A stretch of DNA of 64,000 nucleotides from Microbacterium sp. APC 3901 (lineage in GTDB: Bacteria; Actinomycetota; Actinomycetes; Actinomycetales; Microbacteriaceae), in contig NZ_JASDCU010000005.1 in assembly GCF_030407765.1 (NCBI RefSeq), forward strand, positions 165,890-229,889. Direction: 5' to 3'. This document shows, piece by piece, positions 30,483 to 39,119 of this stretch. The position numbers and the translations under genes are program-made. Below the pieces are notes generated by a model. That model was not told the origin of the DNA. It saw only the letters and a list, made by a program, of their open reading frames with translations, and did not search any database. The stretch's first letter is position 1. Each line of letters starts with the position of its first letter.

Positions 30483-30815
30483 ATGGCTAACCATCAGGAT
30501 CTGAACGGGGTATTCCTCGCTCTCGCGGACCCGACTCGCCGCGAGGTCATCCGAGCACTCGGGCCTGGGCCCGCAAGCGTGGGCGAGCTCGCGCAGCCCT
30601 TCGCGATGACGCTTCCGTCGTTCATGAAGCACATCCGCGCGCTGGAGGACAGCGGACTCATCCGCACATCCAAGAGCGGTCGCGTGCGCACCTGCACACT
30701 CGACCGCGACCGGCTCGCGGTCGTGGGGCACTGGCTTGACGAGCAACGGCGAGTCTGGGCTGGCCGCACAGACCGCCTCGAGTCCCTGACGGCCGATCTG
30801 GAGGAGAATCGATGA
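30483..30815 (+). CDS. ArsR-family winged-helix regulator
   Basis: 110 residues with a single winged helix: LALADPTRREVIRAL, then the recognition helix region LPSFMKHIRALEDSGLI and wing RTSKSGRVRTCTL. No metal-binding cysteines are seen, so it is of the non-metal subgroup that is paired with SRPBCC (AHSA1) proteins. It overlaps that gene by 4 bases. It probably represses its own operon. Confidence 0.9.
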   Translation: MANHQDLNGVFLALADPTRREVIRALGPGPASVGELAQPFAMTLPSFMKHIRALEDSGLIRTSKSGRVRTCTLDRDRLAVVGHWLDEQRRVWAGRTDRLESLTADLEENR

Positions 30816-31303
30816 CCAGCACAGCACTCGACCCGCGGCTCGACCTGACCCTGGAGAAGACGATCCGGGCATCACCGTCGTCGGTGTGGCGAGCCTGGAC
30901 CGATCCAGAACTTCTCGCGCGGTGGTGGGTTCCCGCCCCCATGCAGGCACGGGTCGATCGACTTTACGTGCAACCCGGAGGGGCTTTCGTCACCAGCGTG
31001 CGTGAGGCTGCGGGGGAGTACATGCCTCACACGGATGGGATCTTCCTCGTCGTGGAGCCCGAGAGGCGATTGGTCTTCACCAACGCCATCGACAGCTCCT
31101 GGCGTCCCGCGAAGCCGGAACCCGTCTCGATGACGGCGGAGATCACCCTCGGCGAACATGCCGAGGGCACGACGTACCGTGTGATCGTGCGTCATGGCGA
31201 TCCCGCCGCCCGGAATCTGCACGAAGACCTCGGCTTCTTCGAGGGCTGGGGCTCGGTGACGTCCGCTCTGGCTGAACTCGTCGAGGCCGGGCCGTCGACA
31301 TGA
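30812..31303 (+). CDS. SRPBCC (AHSA1-like) protein
   Basis: 163 residues of the START/Bet v1-like fold: LEKTIRASPSSVWRAWTDPELLARWWVPAP at the N-terminus, VVEPERRLVFTNAID, and a long C-terminal helix GFFEGWGSVTSALAELVE. The usual partner of the ArsR-type regulator just upstream, thought to bind a hydrophobic ligand. ATGA overlap with the regulator. Confidence 0.88.
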   Translation: MTSTALDPRLDLTLEKTIRASPSSVWRAWTDPELLARWWVPAPMQARVDRLYVQPGGAFVTSVREAAGEYMPHTDGIFLVVEPERRLVFTNAIDSSWRPAKPEPVSMTAEITLGEHAEGTTYRVIVRHGDPAARNLHEDLGFFEGWGSVTSALAELVEAGPST

Positions 31304-31670
31304 GTATGAACGCCTCAGCCCCCGCGCGAGGAGTGCTGGGTGGAGAGACACTCCGCACCGACCGGTTGATCCTCCGGCCACAAGCGGTCGAGGATGCGGA
31401 GGTCTTCAACCGGTTGTGGACCGACGCGACGAGCGCGTGCCGGCTCATCGGCAGCTCGATGCTGACGGCCGCCCCACGGTCTCCGAGATAGCGGCCGACA
31501 TCGCGAACAAGGGAAGGGAGCGCTCCGACCTGCTGTCTGTAGAGGACGCCGCGAGCGGCGAGGTCTACGGCTGCTGCGGACTCGCGAGCGAGCACGGGCG
31601 GAACATCATGACAGTGACGGCGCTGGGTCTGACGCCCACCGTCGTCATTCCGGCGCACGGCGGTCTCTGA
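31300..31670 (+). pseudogene. Frameshifted and truncated acetyltransferase
   Basis: The first frame (31300-31491) begins as a GNAT protein (LRTDRLILRPQAVEDAEVFNRLW) and then turns into unrelated sequence. From about 31416 another frame continues the family pattern (DERVPAHRQLDADGRPTVSEIA, then LLSVEDAASGEVYGCCGL). A one-base loss near 31425 explains the break. The end is also short: the acetyl-CoA site is missing and the frame stops at 31670. Confidence 0.7.
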
Positions 31671-32231
31671 ATGACGGACCAGGTCGCCGTCGTCGAGCAC
31701 GATGCCCTGTCCGAATCGCAATCGGCGGCGCTGAGAGAACTCTTCGATCGTGAGTACCGAGCGGAGTATGGAGAGTGGAGCCCCGACCGCCCGTACGGGT
31801 ATTCGCCCGCGGATGTGCACACGATCGTGTTCCGTGGCTCCATCACTGTCGCGCACGTCGGATTTCAACGGCGCCTGATACGCGTCGGCGCACGCGAGGT
31901 CGCGGTCGCTGGAACCGGGGGAGTCCTCGTCCATCCGGATTGGCGCTCCGATGGAGTCGGCCGCCTCGTGATGACGCACGCCCAGCAGGCGATGCGCGAC
32001 GACGATCGCGTCAGTTTCGGCTACCTCGGGTGCCGAGAGGAGGTCGTGTCGTTCTACGAGCGCACCGGCTGGTCACGGGTGAACGCCCTGGAACGTCACG
32101 TGTCGATGAACGACTCGAACGCGACGGTGACATCTTCGGCGGGACCGATACTCGTCTTCGCAGCCGGCTCGGGCACTGACGCAGATCCATGGCCGGAGGG
32201 CGACATCGACCTGCGAGGCACTCCATGGTGA
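31671..32231 (+). CDS. GNAT acetyltransferase, AAC(2')-like
   Basis: 186 residues. The middle HVGFQRRLIRVGAREVAVAGTGGVLVHPDWRSDGVGR and the end PWPEGDIDLRGTPW resemble the mycobacterial AAC(2')-I aminoglycoside acetyltransferases, which are chromosomal and also act on other amines. The similarity is by eye only. It starts directly at the end of the acetyltransferase remnant, so it was probably once part of that operon. Confidence 0.7.
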   Translation: MTDQVAVVEHDALSESQSAALRELFDREYRAEYGEWSPDRPYGYSPADVHTIVFRGSITVAHVGFQRRLIRVGAREVAVAGTGGVLVHPDWRSDGVGRLVMTHAQQAMRDDDRVSFGYLGCREEVVSFYERTGWSRVNALERHVSMNDSNATVTSSAGPILVFAAGSGTDADPWPEGDIDLRGTPW

Positions 32232-32262
32232 CCTGCGCGAGTGTGTCGCGCTGGACGACCGG

Positions 32263-32670
32263 TCAAGGCGCGTACCACCACGGCATCATTGGCCAGAACT
32301 GATCTGGCATCCGGTCGAAGATGCCGGAGATCGCCGCCACGACAAGCCAGAGTCCGAACCCTGCGGCGGTGATGATCCACGCGATGGTCTTGTGCTCGTC
32401 AAAGTCGGGGAGCAATCGCCCTGTTCTATCGCGTTGCACCCCAGCAAGCGTCGGGATCAGATCGATCAGCCACCAGATCCCGAAGCCGCCGGCGGTCAGG
32501 AGCTTCAGAATTCCTGTTCCCGTCTTGCCGAGATAGAACCTGTCGACTCCGAGGAAGCCGAGAAGCCAGTCGAACATCCAGGTGGCGATGAAGGAACGAT
32601 CCGACGCTTCGGCCGATTCCGGTGACGCGCCGGCGTCGCGTGCTTCGACTCGAGGAAGGTTTGTGGACAT
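32263..32670 (-). CDS. TM2-domain membrane protein
   Basis: 135 residues. The TM2 pattern [42 protein letters not shown] is followed by a third hydrophobic segment ([19 protein letters not shown]). TM2 proteins are of unknown function. The ATG at 32670 has AAAGGAG seven bases upstream. A DosR-like box lies about 50 bases before it. Confidence 0.85.
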   Translation of the reverse strand: MSTNLPRVEARDAGASPESAEASDRSFIATWMFDWLLGFLGVDRFYLGKTGTGILKLLTAGGFGIWWLIDLIPTLAGVQRDRTGRLLPDFDEHKTIAWIITAAGFGLWLVVAAISGIFDRMPDQFWPMMPWWYAP

Positions 32671-32718
32671 GGCGTGCTCCTTTCGCATTCACAGTCTGCG
32701 CGTTGTTCGCTGCCAGAC

Positions 32719-32733
32719 GGGGCCGAAGGTCCT
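32719..32733 (-). promoter_or_regulatory. DosR-like box 1
   Basis: AGGACCTTCGGCCCC on the minus strand, upstream of the TM2 gene. It matches the island consensus GGGACCTTCGRCCCT at 13 of 15 positions. Confidence 0.6.
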
Positions 32734-32845
32734 CTCGGCACCGAGCCGCCCTCGTTGCGCGCGCGGCCAAGACACAACACGCAACCGGTCGATCATGGCG
32801 CTTCAGCTTTCGAGTCGAAGTGCGCGTTCCGGGCTCCTCCGACGT

Positions 32846-32860
32846 GGGACGTTGGACTCT
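32846..32860 (+). promoter_or_regulatory. DosR-like box 2
   Basis: GGGACGTTGGACTCT, 26 bases before the GTG of the 62-residue ORF. It runs straight into CTCTATG, as box 6 runs into CTCTATCC before the phosphoketolase gene. Confidence 0.5.
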
Positions 32861-32886
32861 ATGCCTTCGGACGTGGAGGGACGAGC

Positions 32887-33075
32887 GTGGAGGCATGGCG
32901 AGACCAGACGCTCCGGATCCCTTTGGAAGCCCGCGCACGGTGCAGAGAGATGGCTGAGGGCGAGGTCTGGGACAGATTCGCGGACGCCGACGTCCGCATC
33001 GCGGCGCAGGTGGTGACGGGACGAGCGATCACTTCGGTTTCTCCCGTCGTCGAACATGGTCGCCTCGTGTTCTGA
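32887..33075 (+). CDS. Small hypothetical protein in the dormancy island
   Basis: 62 residues from a GTG with GGAGGG six bases upstream. The product is charged (MEAWRDQTLRIP, EMAEGEVWDRFADAD) and ends in a regular hydrophobic/polar pattern (RIAAQVVTGRAITSVSPVVEHGRLVF). I recognise no family. Support comes from the ribosome-binding site and a DosR-like box just upstream. The rest of 32671-33251 has no convincing gene. Confidence 0.4.
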   Translation: MEAWRDQTLRIPLEARARCREMAEGEVWDRFADADVRIAAQVVTGRAITSVSPVVEHGRLVF

Positions 33076-33164
33076 GGTTCGTGCCGATGACCATCGCGGG
33101 TCGAATCTTCGCGGTCGATGCCGACCTGTCGACTCGAGAGCCGTCGACGGAGGCGCGACTGCGC

Positions 33165-33179
33165 GGGACCAATGACCCT
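33165..33179 (+). promoter_or_regulatory. DosR-like box 3
   Basis: GGGACCAATGACCCT, 72 bases before the BON gene. TATGAA at 33207-33212, 27 bases past the box, is a candidate -10. Confidence 0.65.
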
Positions 33180-33251
33180 GCATGGGGTTCGCGATGACGG
33201 GAAGGGTATGAAGTACGCGCGATATCGCCTGCACCGAAGAGAGGACGAGCA

Positions 33252-33758
33252 ATGAGCACTCCCACCGTGGCTCGCAGCGACCACGACATCCAGATTGCCG
33301 TTCAGGACGAACTCGATTGGACCCCGGACGTGGACGCGGCCGGAATCGGCGTTGCTGTCGAGGACGGCGCCGTCATCCTGACTGGTGAGGTCGACCAGCA
33401 CTCGGAGCGTCTCGCTGCCAAGCGTGCGGCACGGCGTGTGAGAGGCGTGTCGACCGTTGTCGACGCATTGACCGTACACCCGAAGTCCTCGATCACGATC
33501 ACGGACACGGACGTCGCCCGGGAGGTGCGACGCGCTCTGCAGTGGGCGGACAACGTCCCAGACACAGTCAGAGCTGAGGTGTCGGATCACAACGTGATTC
33601 TCACCGGCGAGGTTCTTTGGGACTTCCAACGCGGGAACAGGGCCACCCTGTCCGGACACGTGCGGTCGTGGGGAGAGAAGGAGCAAGCCGGTCGTGCCGC
33701 GTGGGCCTCTCCGCACATCACTGAGGTCGAGAACAATGTGCGGGTGAAGTCGGATTGA
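33252..33758 (+). CDS. BON-domain protein
   Basis: 168 residues. BON domain 1 spans about 10-78 (DHDIQIAVQDELDWTPDVDAAGIGVAVEDGAVILTGEV and so on). Domain 2 starts at about 87 but is cut at residue 127: EVLWDFQRG passes directly into NRATLSGHVRSWGEKEQAGRAAW, which looks like the end of a third domain. Relatives I know are three-domain proteins of about 215 residues, so an in-frame deletion of about 50 residues is likely. BON domains bind phospholipids or hydrophobic ligands. Followed after 37 bases by a universal stress protein gene. Confidence 0.85.
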   Translation: MSTPTVARSDHDIQIAVQDELDWTPDVDAAGIGVAVEDGAVILTGEVDQHSERLAAKRAARRVRGVSTVVDALTVHPKSSITITDTDVAREVRRALQWADNVPDTVRAEVSDHNVILTGEVLWDFQRGNRATLSGHVRSWGEKEQAGRAAWASPHITEVENNVRVKSD

Positions 33759-33795
33759 TGACGAGAGTGCGCCCTGAATCGGAAAGTAGGATCCC

Positions 33796-34635
33796 ATGCC
33801 GGAGAGCATCCTGGTCGGAGTCGTCGACACTCATGCTTCGCGTGAGGCCGTCGAGTGGGCGGCACGACGCGCATATGACCGAAGTGGCAGACTCACCCTC
33901 ATCTCGATCGTCGGTGGTGCCATGGGTGCGGTCGGGGAGGGGGAGGTGCTCAGAGAGGCTCTCTCGTTGACGGAGAGGATGCTCGAGCGTGAGGCGACGC
34001 GGCTGCAGTCACGCGGACTGACCGTGGACACGCGTGTGGGGCGCGGCGATCCGGTCGGCGAACTCATCGACGCCTCGATGGTCTGCGACCTCCTCGTCAT
34101 CGGAAGCGACCACCGCGGTCCGTCGAAAGGGCACCGACGCGGTCTGAACGGTGTCCGCATAGCGGCGGGCGCTCATAGTCCGGTCGCGGTGGTGCCCGAC
34201 ATCGATCTCACCGACCGCAGTGGCGTTGTCGTGGGCATCGACGGATCACCTGATTCCGAGCGGGCGCTCGAGTTCGCTGCCGAGGAGGCTGACAGAGCTG
34301 GCGACGTCCTCACGGCTGTGACGACATGGACGACCGTTCCGCTGCCTATGGGTATGCATGGCTACCCGTCGACCTACCTGTCAGGGATGCAGCAGACGGC
34401 AGAGGAGGCACTTGCCATCGCGCTGGCGGGCATCGGGCAGAAGTATCCGGACCTCGTGGTGCATCGCGTGGTGGAAAGAGGGAGCCCGGGCCTGACGATC
34501 AGCGATCGGGCAGCGAAAGCGCGATTGGTGGTGGTCGGATCTCACGGGCGCGGGGCGATCGCTCGTTTTCTTCTCGGATCCACGAGCGAAGAAGTCCTCG
34601 TCCGCCTTGCGACGGCCACCGTCGTGGTCCGCTAG
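33796..34635 (+). CDS. Universal stress protein, two tandem domains
   Basis: 279 residues made of two USP domains. Domain 1 (about 1-135) begins ILVGVVDTHASREAVEWAARRA; domain 2 (about 143-279) begins VVVGIDGSPDSERALEFAAEEA and ends with the ATP-binding pattern VVGSHGRGAIARFLLGSTSEEVL. Tandem USPs are classic members of the mycobacterial DosR regulon. Likely transcribed with the BON gene from the promoter behind box 3. Confidence 0.92.
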   Translation: MPESILVGVVDTHASREAVEWAARRAYDRSGRLTLISIVGGAMGAVGEGEVLREALSLTERMLEREATRLQSRGLTVDTRVGRGDPVGELIDASMVCDLLVIGSDHRGPSKGHRRGLNGVRIAAGAHSPVAVVPDIDLTDRSGVVVGIDGSPDSERALEFAAEEADRAGDVLTAVTTWTTVPLPMGMHGYPSTYLSGMQQTAEEALAIALAGIGQKYPDLVVHRVVERGSPGLTISDRAAKARLVVVGSHGRGAIARFLLGSTSEEVLVRLATATVVVR

Positions 34636-34690
34636 TGACATCCCGCGGGCCACGCGACGCACGCACTGCGTAGAGGATCGTGGCCAGGTC

Positions 34691-35170
34691 TCAAGAACCC
34701 AGGGCTTCGTCCGAAGATGACCGAGAGGACTCGCTGTCGACTGCCTTGTTCGCGTGCACGATCAGTACGGGGCAGTGGGCGTGTTCCGCGCAGGCAGCGC
34801 TGACCGATCCCAGGAGGAGCCCGACGAAGCCGCCGTGACCGCGGCTGCCGAGCACCAGCATCGATGCCGAGTTGCTGAGACCGATCAGTGTTCGGGCAGC
34901 CGACCCGAGCAGCACTTCGCTGGTGAGGTCGTGTGGTGGGTTGCCGGCGAATGCTCCCTGGATAGTCTCGTCCAGAGCTTCGCGGGCGAACTCAGAGGGT
35001 GACCACTCGATCGCCAAGTAGGGATCGATCGGGGGAGCGGTCCAGGTCGTGACGACGTGCAGAGGCTCCTTGAGCGCCTTACCGAGACGTGCGGCGTAGC
35101 GAAGGGCGTCGATGGACGATTCGGATCCGTCCACTCCGACGACGATGCGGTGTGAGTGTGTGTTCGACAT
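34691..35170 (-). CDS. Universal stress protein, single domain
   Basis: 159 residues, one USP domain: IVVGVDGSESSIDALRYAARLG at the N-terminus and the ATP-binding motif VLGSRGHGGFVGLLLGSVSAAC. A Ser-rich tail follows (ESSRSSSDE). It converges with the tandem USP gene; 55 bases lie between the stops. A DosR-like box is 34 bases upstream of its ATG. Confidence 0.92.
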   Translation of the reverse strand: MSNTHSHRIVVGVDGSESSIDALRYAARLGKALKEPLHVVTTWTAPPIDPYLAIEWSPSEFAREALDETIQGAFAGNPPHDLTSEVLLGSAARTLIGLSNSASMLVLGSRGHGGFVGLLLGSVSAACAEHAHCPVLIVHANKAVDSESSRSSSDEALGS

Positions 35171-35203
35171 AGCTTCACGATCCCGCTCTTGGCTCTGCGC
35201 CAC

Positions 35204-35218
35204 TGGGCCAAAGGTCAC
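35204..35218 (-). promoter_or_regulatory. DosR-like box 4
   Basis: GTGACCTTTGGCCCA on the minus strand, upstream of the single-domain USP gene. It matches the island consensus at 12 of 15 positions and is the weakest of the set. Confidence 0.45.
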
Positions 35219-35274
35219 ACGGAGCAGATCGGCGTCGATCCCAGGGTGTGTCCGAATTCTCAGGCTTCGAGGGG

Positions 35275-35697
35275 TCAGGGCCCGCTCGGCGCCTCAAGAT
35301 CGAAGACCCTGCCGCGAACGTCGGATGCATCGATACGCACCCAGCGGTCTTTCTCTTCCGGGGCCCAGGGGTGCACACCCAGTCGTTCGGCCTCGAGCAC
35401 GTCGGCGTCTCGGTCGAACTCCTGGGCTCTCCCTTTCACCACCACGCTGAAGGCTTCACGCTCGTCGTAGCCGTCGATCTCGAAAGCGACGGACTCGCGG
35501 ATCGTCAGCTCGAGAAGCTTGGTCCCTGCCGAGGTGCGGAAGATGATCGTCCGTCCGTCGGTCTTGTGGTTGATCGGGAAGATGTCGATCTCACCGGCGG
35601 CACCACAGGCGATCCGGCCGTACGGGGCTCGAGCGAGACGTTCCCAGCATTCATCCTCGGTCAGCGGTCGTGTCGGTGAGCGTTCGATCTCAGTCAT
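35275..35697 (-). CDS. Pyridoxamine 5'-phosphate oxidase-like flavin-binding protein
   Basis: 140 residues of the split-barrel PPOX fold: LTEDECWERLARAPYGRIACGAAGEIDIFPINHKTDGRTIIFRT, then TKLLELTIRESVAFEIDGYD and WSVVVKGRAQEF-like VVVKGRAQEF. Family members bind FMN or F420; several belong to the DosR regulon in mycobacteria. The ATG at 35697 has GGGAG five bases upstream. Box 5 lies 66 bases before it. Confidence 0.88.
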   Translation of the reverse strand: MTEIERSPTRPLTEDECWERLARAPYGRIACGAAGEIDIFPINHKTDGRTIIFRTSAGTKLLELTIRESVAFEIDGYDEREAFSVVVKGRAQEFDRDADVLEAERLGVHPWAPEEKDRWVRIDASDVRGRVFDLEAPSGP

Positions 35698-35762
35698 GAT
35701 TTCTCCCGTCATGAGAGGTTCCGGTCTCGCTCTCATCGTGCCCCGGGGCCCCAGCCAGCCGG

Positions 35763-35776
35763 GGGACCAAGGTCCC
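35763..35776. promoter_or_regulatory. DosR-like box 5
   Basis: GGGACCAAGGTCCC is a perfect 14-bp palindrome between the divergent PPOX and phosphoketolase genes. It is 66 bases from the PPOX start and so is assigned to it. Confidence 0.65.
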
Positions 35777-35807
35777 GTCATCGCGTGGGCTGCGTAGGCG
35801 CCGGCGC

Positions 35808-35822
35808 GGGACCTTCGGCTCT
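35808..35822 (+). promoter_or_regulatory. DosR-like box 6 and -10 of phosphoketolase gene
   Basis: GGGACCTTCGGCTCT, directly followed by ATCCT so that TATCCT (35822-35827) could be the -10. The ATG is 34 bases past the box. The tight placement is different from box 3 or 9 and might use another downstream -10. Confidence 0.6.
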
Positions 35823-35855
35823 ATCCTGAGACCGACCCCGAGCAAGACTGCGTGC

Positions 35856-38369
35856 ATGGACGCATCTCGGACTCCTTCTCCCGCGCAGACCGAGAGTCGG
35901 GTCGACAACGCCGCCACATCTGCGTGGCCCCGCGGAACCGGAGGCCACCCTACGGCGTCGACTCTGGAGGTTCTGAACGCCTGGTGGCGGGCGGCGAATT
36001 ACCTGTCAGTGGGGCAGATCTACCTTCTCGACAACCCGCTTCTCCGCGAGACACTCAGACCCGGGCACATCAAGCCTCGACTCCTCGGGCACTGGGGAAC
36101 GACACCGGGACTGAACTTCATCTACGCCCACCTCAACCGAGTGATCCGGGAACGCTCTCTCCACACGATCTACATCGCCGGGCCAGGACACGGGGGACCA
36201 GGAATGGTCGCGAACGCCTACTTGGACGGCACATACAGCGAGGTCTACAACAGCATCGACCATTCCGAGGACGGACTGCGCAGTCTCTTCCGCCAGTTCT
36301 CGTTCCCCGGAGGAATCCCGAGCCATGTGGCACCGGAGACTCCCGGGTCGATCCATGAGGGCGGCGAACTGGGCTATTCCCTCTCTCACGCGTACGGCGC
36401 CGCATTCGATAATCCCGACCTTCTCGTCGCCGCAGTCGTCGGAGACGGCGAGGCGGAGACGGGGCCGCTCGCAACGAGCTGGCATGGGAACAAATTCCTC
36501 GATCCGCTGCACGACGGCGTCGTCCTACCGATTCTTCACCTGAACGGGTACAAGATCGCCAACCCGACTGTGCTCGCACGCATCCCCGAGAAGGAGCTGC
36601 TCTCCCTGATGCGTGGGTACGGGCACACTCCGCATCTCGTCTCCGGCGGGTTTGACGGTGAAGACCCGATCGACGTGCATCGACGTTTCGCGATAGTGCT
36701 GGACGAAGTGCTCGACCATATCGCACAGATCAAGGCGGATGCCGCGGCCGGTGCTCTCCACACCCGGCCGGCATGGCCGATGATCATCCTGCGCACGCCG
36801 AAAGGGTGGACATGTCCGCGCGAGATCGACGGGCATCCGGCGGAGAACAACTGGCGCTCACACCAGGTGCCTCTACGTGATGCGCGTGACACCGAAGCGC
36901 ACACGCAGCTGCTCCAATCGTGGATGCTGTCCTACCGGGCGGAGGAGCTCTTCGATCAGAACGGCGCAGTCGCTGAGTGGGTGACGGCACTGGCTCCAGA
37001 CGGAGAGCTCCGGATGAGTGCGAACCCGGTCGCCAACGGCGGACTGCTGAGGAAAGAACTACGACTCCCGGACTTCCGCGACTACGGCGTCGACGTGCGG
37101 AGCCCCGGGGCCACGATGAGCGAGGCCACCCGCGTCCTCGGAGGGTGGCTTCGGGACGTGATCACGGCCAACCCCGAGAACTTCCGCATCTTCGGTCCCG
37201 ACGAGACGGCATCCAATCGGCTCGATGCGGTCTTCGAGGTCACCGACAAACAGTGGAACGCGGAGTCGCTGCCGATGGATGCCGACAATCATCTGTCGCA
37301 CACCGGCAGGGTCGTGGAGATGCTCAGCGAGCATCAGTGTCAGGGCTGGCTCGAGGGGTACCTGCTGACGGGACGCCACGGCGTGCTCAACTCGTACGAG
37401 GCGTTCATCCACATCGTGGACTCGATGTTCAATCAGCACGCCAAATGGCTGAAGACCACCCGGAGCATCCCCTGGCGTCGGCCGATCTCCTCGCTGAACT
37501 ACTTGCTCAGCTCGCACGTCTGGCGGCAGGACCACAACGGGCTCTCGCACCAGGACCCCGGATTCATCGACCATGTCGTCAACAAGAAGGCCGACGTCGT
37601 GCGCGTGTACCTGCCGTTCGATGCGAACACCCTGCTCTCGACCTACGACCACTGTCTGCGCTCACGCGATTACGTCAACGTCGTCGTCGCAGGAAAGCAG
37701 CCCTCACCGAACTGGCTCGGGATGGATGCGGCGATCGAGCACTGCACCCGTGGGCTCGGCATCTTCGACTGGGCCGGTTCCGAACGTGCCGGCGAAGAAC
37801 CGGATGTGGTGCTCGCTGCGGCGGGCGACGTACCGACCTTGGAGGTCCTCGCGGCGGCGTCCATCCTGCGCGAGCGACTTCCCTCCTTGAAGGTGCGTGT
37901 GGTGAACGTCGTGGATCTCATGCGCCTGCAGACCGAGGGGGAGCATCCGCATGGCCTCGGCGATCGAGAGTACGACGCGATCTTCACCACGGACAGACCC
38001 GTGATCTTCGCCTACCACGGGTACCCGTGGCTGATCCATCGTCTGACATACCGTCGACACGGCCACGGTCAGCTCCACGTCCGCGGGTACATCGAAGAAG
38101 GAACGACGACCACCCCGTTCGACATGGTGATGATGAACGACCTCGACCGCTTCCACCTCGTGATGGACGTGATCGACCATGTGCCAGGCCTCGGACCGCG
38201 TGAGGCTGTCCTGCGTCAGGAGATGCAGGATTCGCGCGTGCGAGCACGGGCCTACACACGGCTCCATGGAGAAGACGCACCTGAGATCAGGAACTGGGCA
38301 TGGCCGGAGCCAGAGCCATCGGCAGGAGATGATGTCCGCGACGAAGAGCGGTCAATCGGAACAGGCTGA
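35856..38369 (+). CDS. xfp: Xylulose-5-phosphate/fructose-6-phosphate phosphoketolase
   Basis: 837 residues, full length. Cleaves xylulose-5-phosphate or fructose-6-phosphate with phosphate into acetyl-phosphate plus glyceraldehyde-3- or erythrose-4-phosphate. Seen: [15 protein letters not shown], the hexose-binding region [19 protein letters not shown], the thiamine-diphosphate motif [21 protein letters not shown], and the C-terminal transketolase-like domains ([15 protein letters not shown]). Sitting behind a DosR-like box in a stress island, it could supply acetyl-phosphate and then ATP without respiration. Confidence 0.95.
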   Translation: MDASRTPSPAQTESRVDNAATSAWPRGTGGHPTASTLEVLNAWWRAANYLSVGQIYLLDNPLLRETLRPGHIKPRLLGHWGTTPGLNFIYAHLNRVIRERSLHTIYIAGPGHGGPGMVANAYLDGTYSEVYNSIDHSEDGLRSLFRQFSFPGGIPSHVAPETPGSIHEGGELGYSLSHAYGAAFDNPDLLVAAVVGDGEAETGPLATSWHGNKFLDPLHDGVVLPILHLNGYKIANPTVLARIPEKELLSLMRGYGHTPHLVSGGFDGEDPIDVHRRFAIVLDEVLDHIAQIKADAAAGALHTRPAWPMIILRTPKGWTCPREIDGHPAENNWRSHQVPLRDARDTEAHTQLLQSWMLSYRAEELFDQNGAVAEWVTALAPDGELRMSANPVANGGLLRKELRLPDFRDYGVDVRSPGATMSEATRVLGGWLRDVITANPENFRIFGPDETASNRLDAVFEVTDKQWNAESLPMDADNHLSHTGRVVEMLSEHQCQGWLEGYLLTGRHGVLNSYEAFIHIVDSMFNQHAKWLKTTRSIPWRRPISSLNYLLSSHVWRQDHNGLSHQDPGFIDHVVNKKADVVRVYLPFDANTLLSTYDHCLRSRDYVNVVVAGKQPSPNWLGMDAAIEHCTRGLGIFDWAGSERAGEEPDVVLAAAGDVPTLEVLAAASILRERLPSLKVRVVNVVDLMRLQTEGEHPHGLGDREYDAIFTTDRPVIFAYHGYPWLIHRLTYRRHGHGQLHVRGYIEEGTTTTPFDMVMMNDLDRFHLVMDVIDHVPGLGPREAVLRQEMQDSRVRARAYTRLHGEDAPEIRNWAWPEPEPSAGDDVRDEERSIGTG

Positions 38370-38384
38370 GAAGTATGCCAGGAG

Positions 38385-39038
38385 CTACGGGGCGCGATGG
38401 TCGAACGCGCGGCTGGCCCTCTCGGCCTGAAGCACCGCCGCCTGCGTGCGCCGCTCGAGACCCAGTTTGTTCAACAGAGATGAGACGTAGTTCTTGACGG
38501 TCTTCTCCGCGAGGCCGAGCCGGTCTCCGATCTGTCGGTTGGAGAGCCCCTCGGCGATGAGGGCGAGGACCTCCTTCTCGCGCGTGCTCAGAGCGCCGAA
38601 GCGAGGGTCAGCAGTGTCGGCGCGATCGACCATGCCCGCGACGTGGCGAACCATCGAGGGTCTGATCAGTCGCTGGCCCTGCGCGACAGCACGGATCGAG
38701 CGGAGTAGTTCATCGGTTCGCAGCGTCTTCATCAGGTAGCCGGCCGCGTCTCCGAGAACGGCAGCGAACAAGGCATCGTCATCATCGAATGCGGTGAATA
38801 TCAGACACTGCACCTGCGGGTGCGTCTGGCGGATCTCACGACACAGATCGATGCCACTGCCGTCGGGGAGGTGCACGTCCAGAACCGCCACATCCGGCAG
38901 AGTCGCGGCGACGACCGCTCGTGCATCGTGAACCGTCGCTCCTTCACCGACGACGCTGAAATCAGACTGCGTCCCGAGGAGATCCGCGATCCCGCGCCGC
39001 ACCATCTCATGATCGTCTACGAGAACGATCCGGAACAT
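38385..39038 (-). CDS. DevR/DosR-like response regulator (no adjacent kinase)
   Basis: 217 residues. The receiver domain has D8-D9, phosphoacceptor D54 (VAVLDVHLPDGSG), T82 and K104; the LuxR/NarL-type HTH at the C-terminus reads LSTREKEVLALIAEGLSNRQIGDRLGLAEKTVKNYVSSLLNKLGLERRTQAAV. The AEKTVKNYVS recognition helix is the same as in mycobacterial DosR. ATG has GGAG nearby. It converges on the phosphoketolase gene and has box 7 about 67 bases upstream. A kinase is not adjacent, so it is probably driven by the one encoded 2 kb away. Confidence 0.93.
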   Translation of the reverse strand: MFRIVLVDDHEMVRRGIADLLGTQSDFSVVGEGATVHDARAVVAATLPDVAVLDVHLPDGSGIDLCREIRQTHPQVQCLIFTAFDDDDALFAAVLGDAAGYLMKTLRTDELLRSIRAVAQGQRLIRPSMVRHVAGMVDRADTADPRFGALSTREKEVLALIAEGLSNRQIGDRLGLAEKTVKNYVSSLLNKLGLERRTQAAVLQAERASRAFDHRAP

Positions 39039-39104
39039 GTCGTCCTCCGATCCCCTCACACTGATGGGTAAGCACAGAGTACAACTCCGCGGTGACGCAC
39101 CCTC

Positions 39105-39119
39105 GGGACTTTCGACCCT
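39105..39119. promoter_or_regulatory. DosR-like box 7
   Basis: GGGACTTTCGACCCT lies between the divergent response-regulator and PPOX genes. It differs from the DosR core GGGACTTTAGTCCC at two positions. A TACTCT on the minus strand at 39081-39076 could be the regulator's -10, so the regulator may control its own gene. Confidence 0.65.

Noticed and set aside
32803..33252. Minus-strand frame in the gap before the BON gene
   Set aside because: No ribosome-binding site and random-looking product; the + strand ORF at 32887 is better supported.
34636..34690. Terminator between the convergent universal stress protein genes
   Set aside because: No good stem-loop could be found in the 55 bases.
36977..38203. 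408-residue + frame inside phosphoketolase
   Set aside because: Arg/Pro-rich out-of-frame translation of the phosphoketolase gene.
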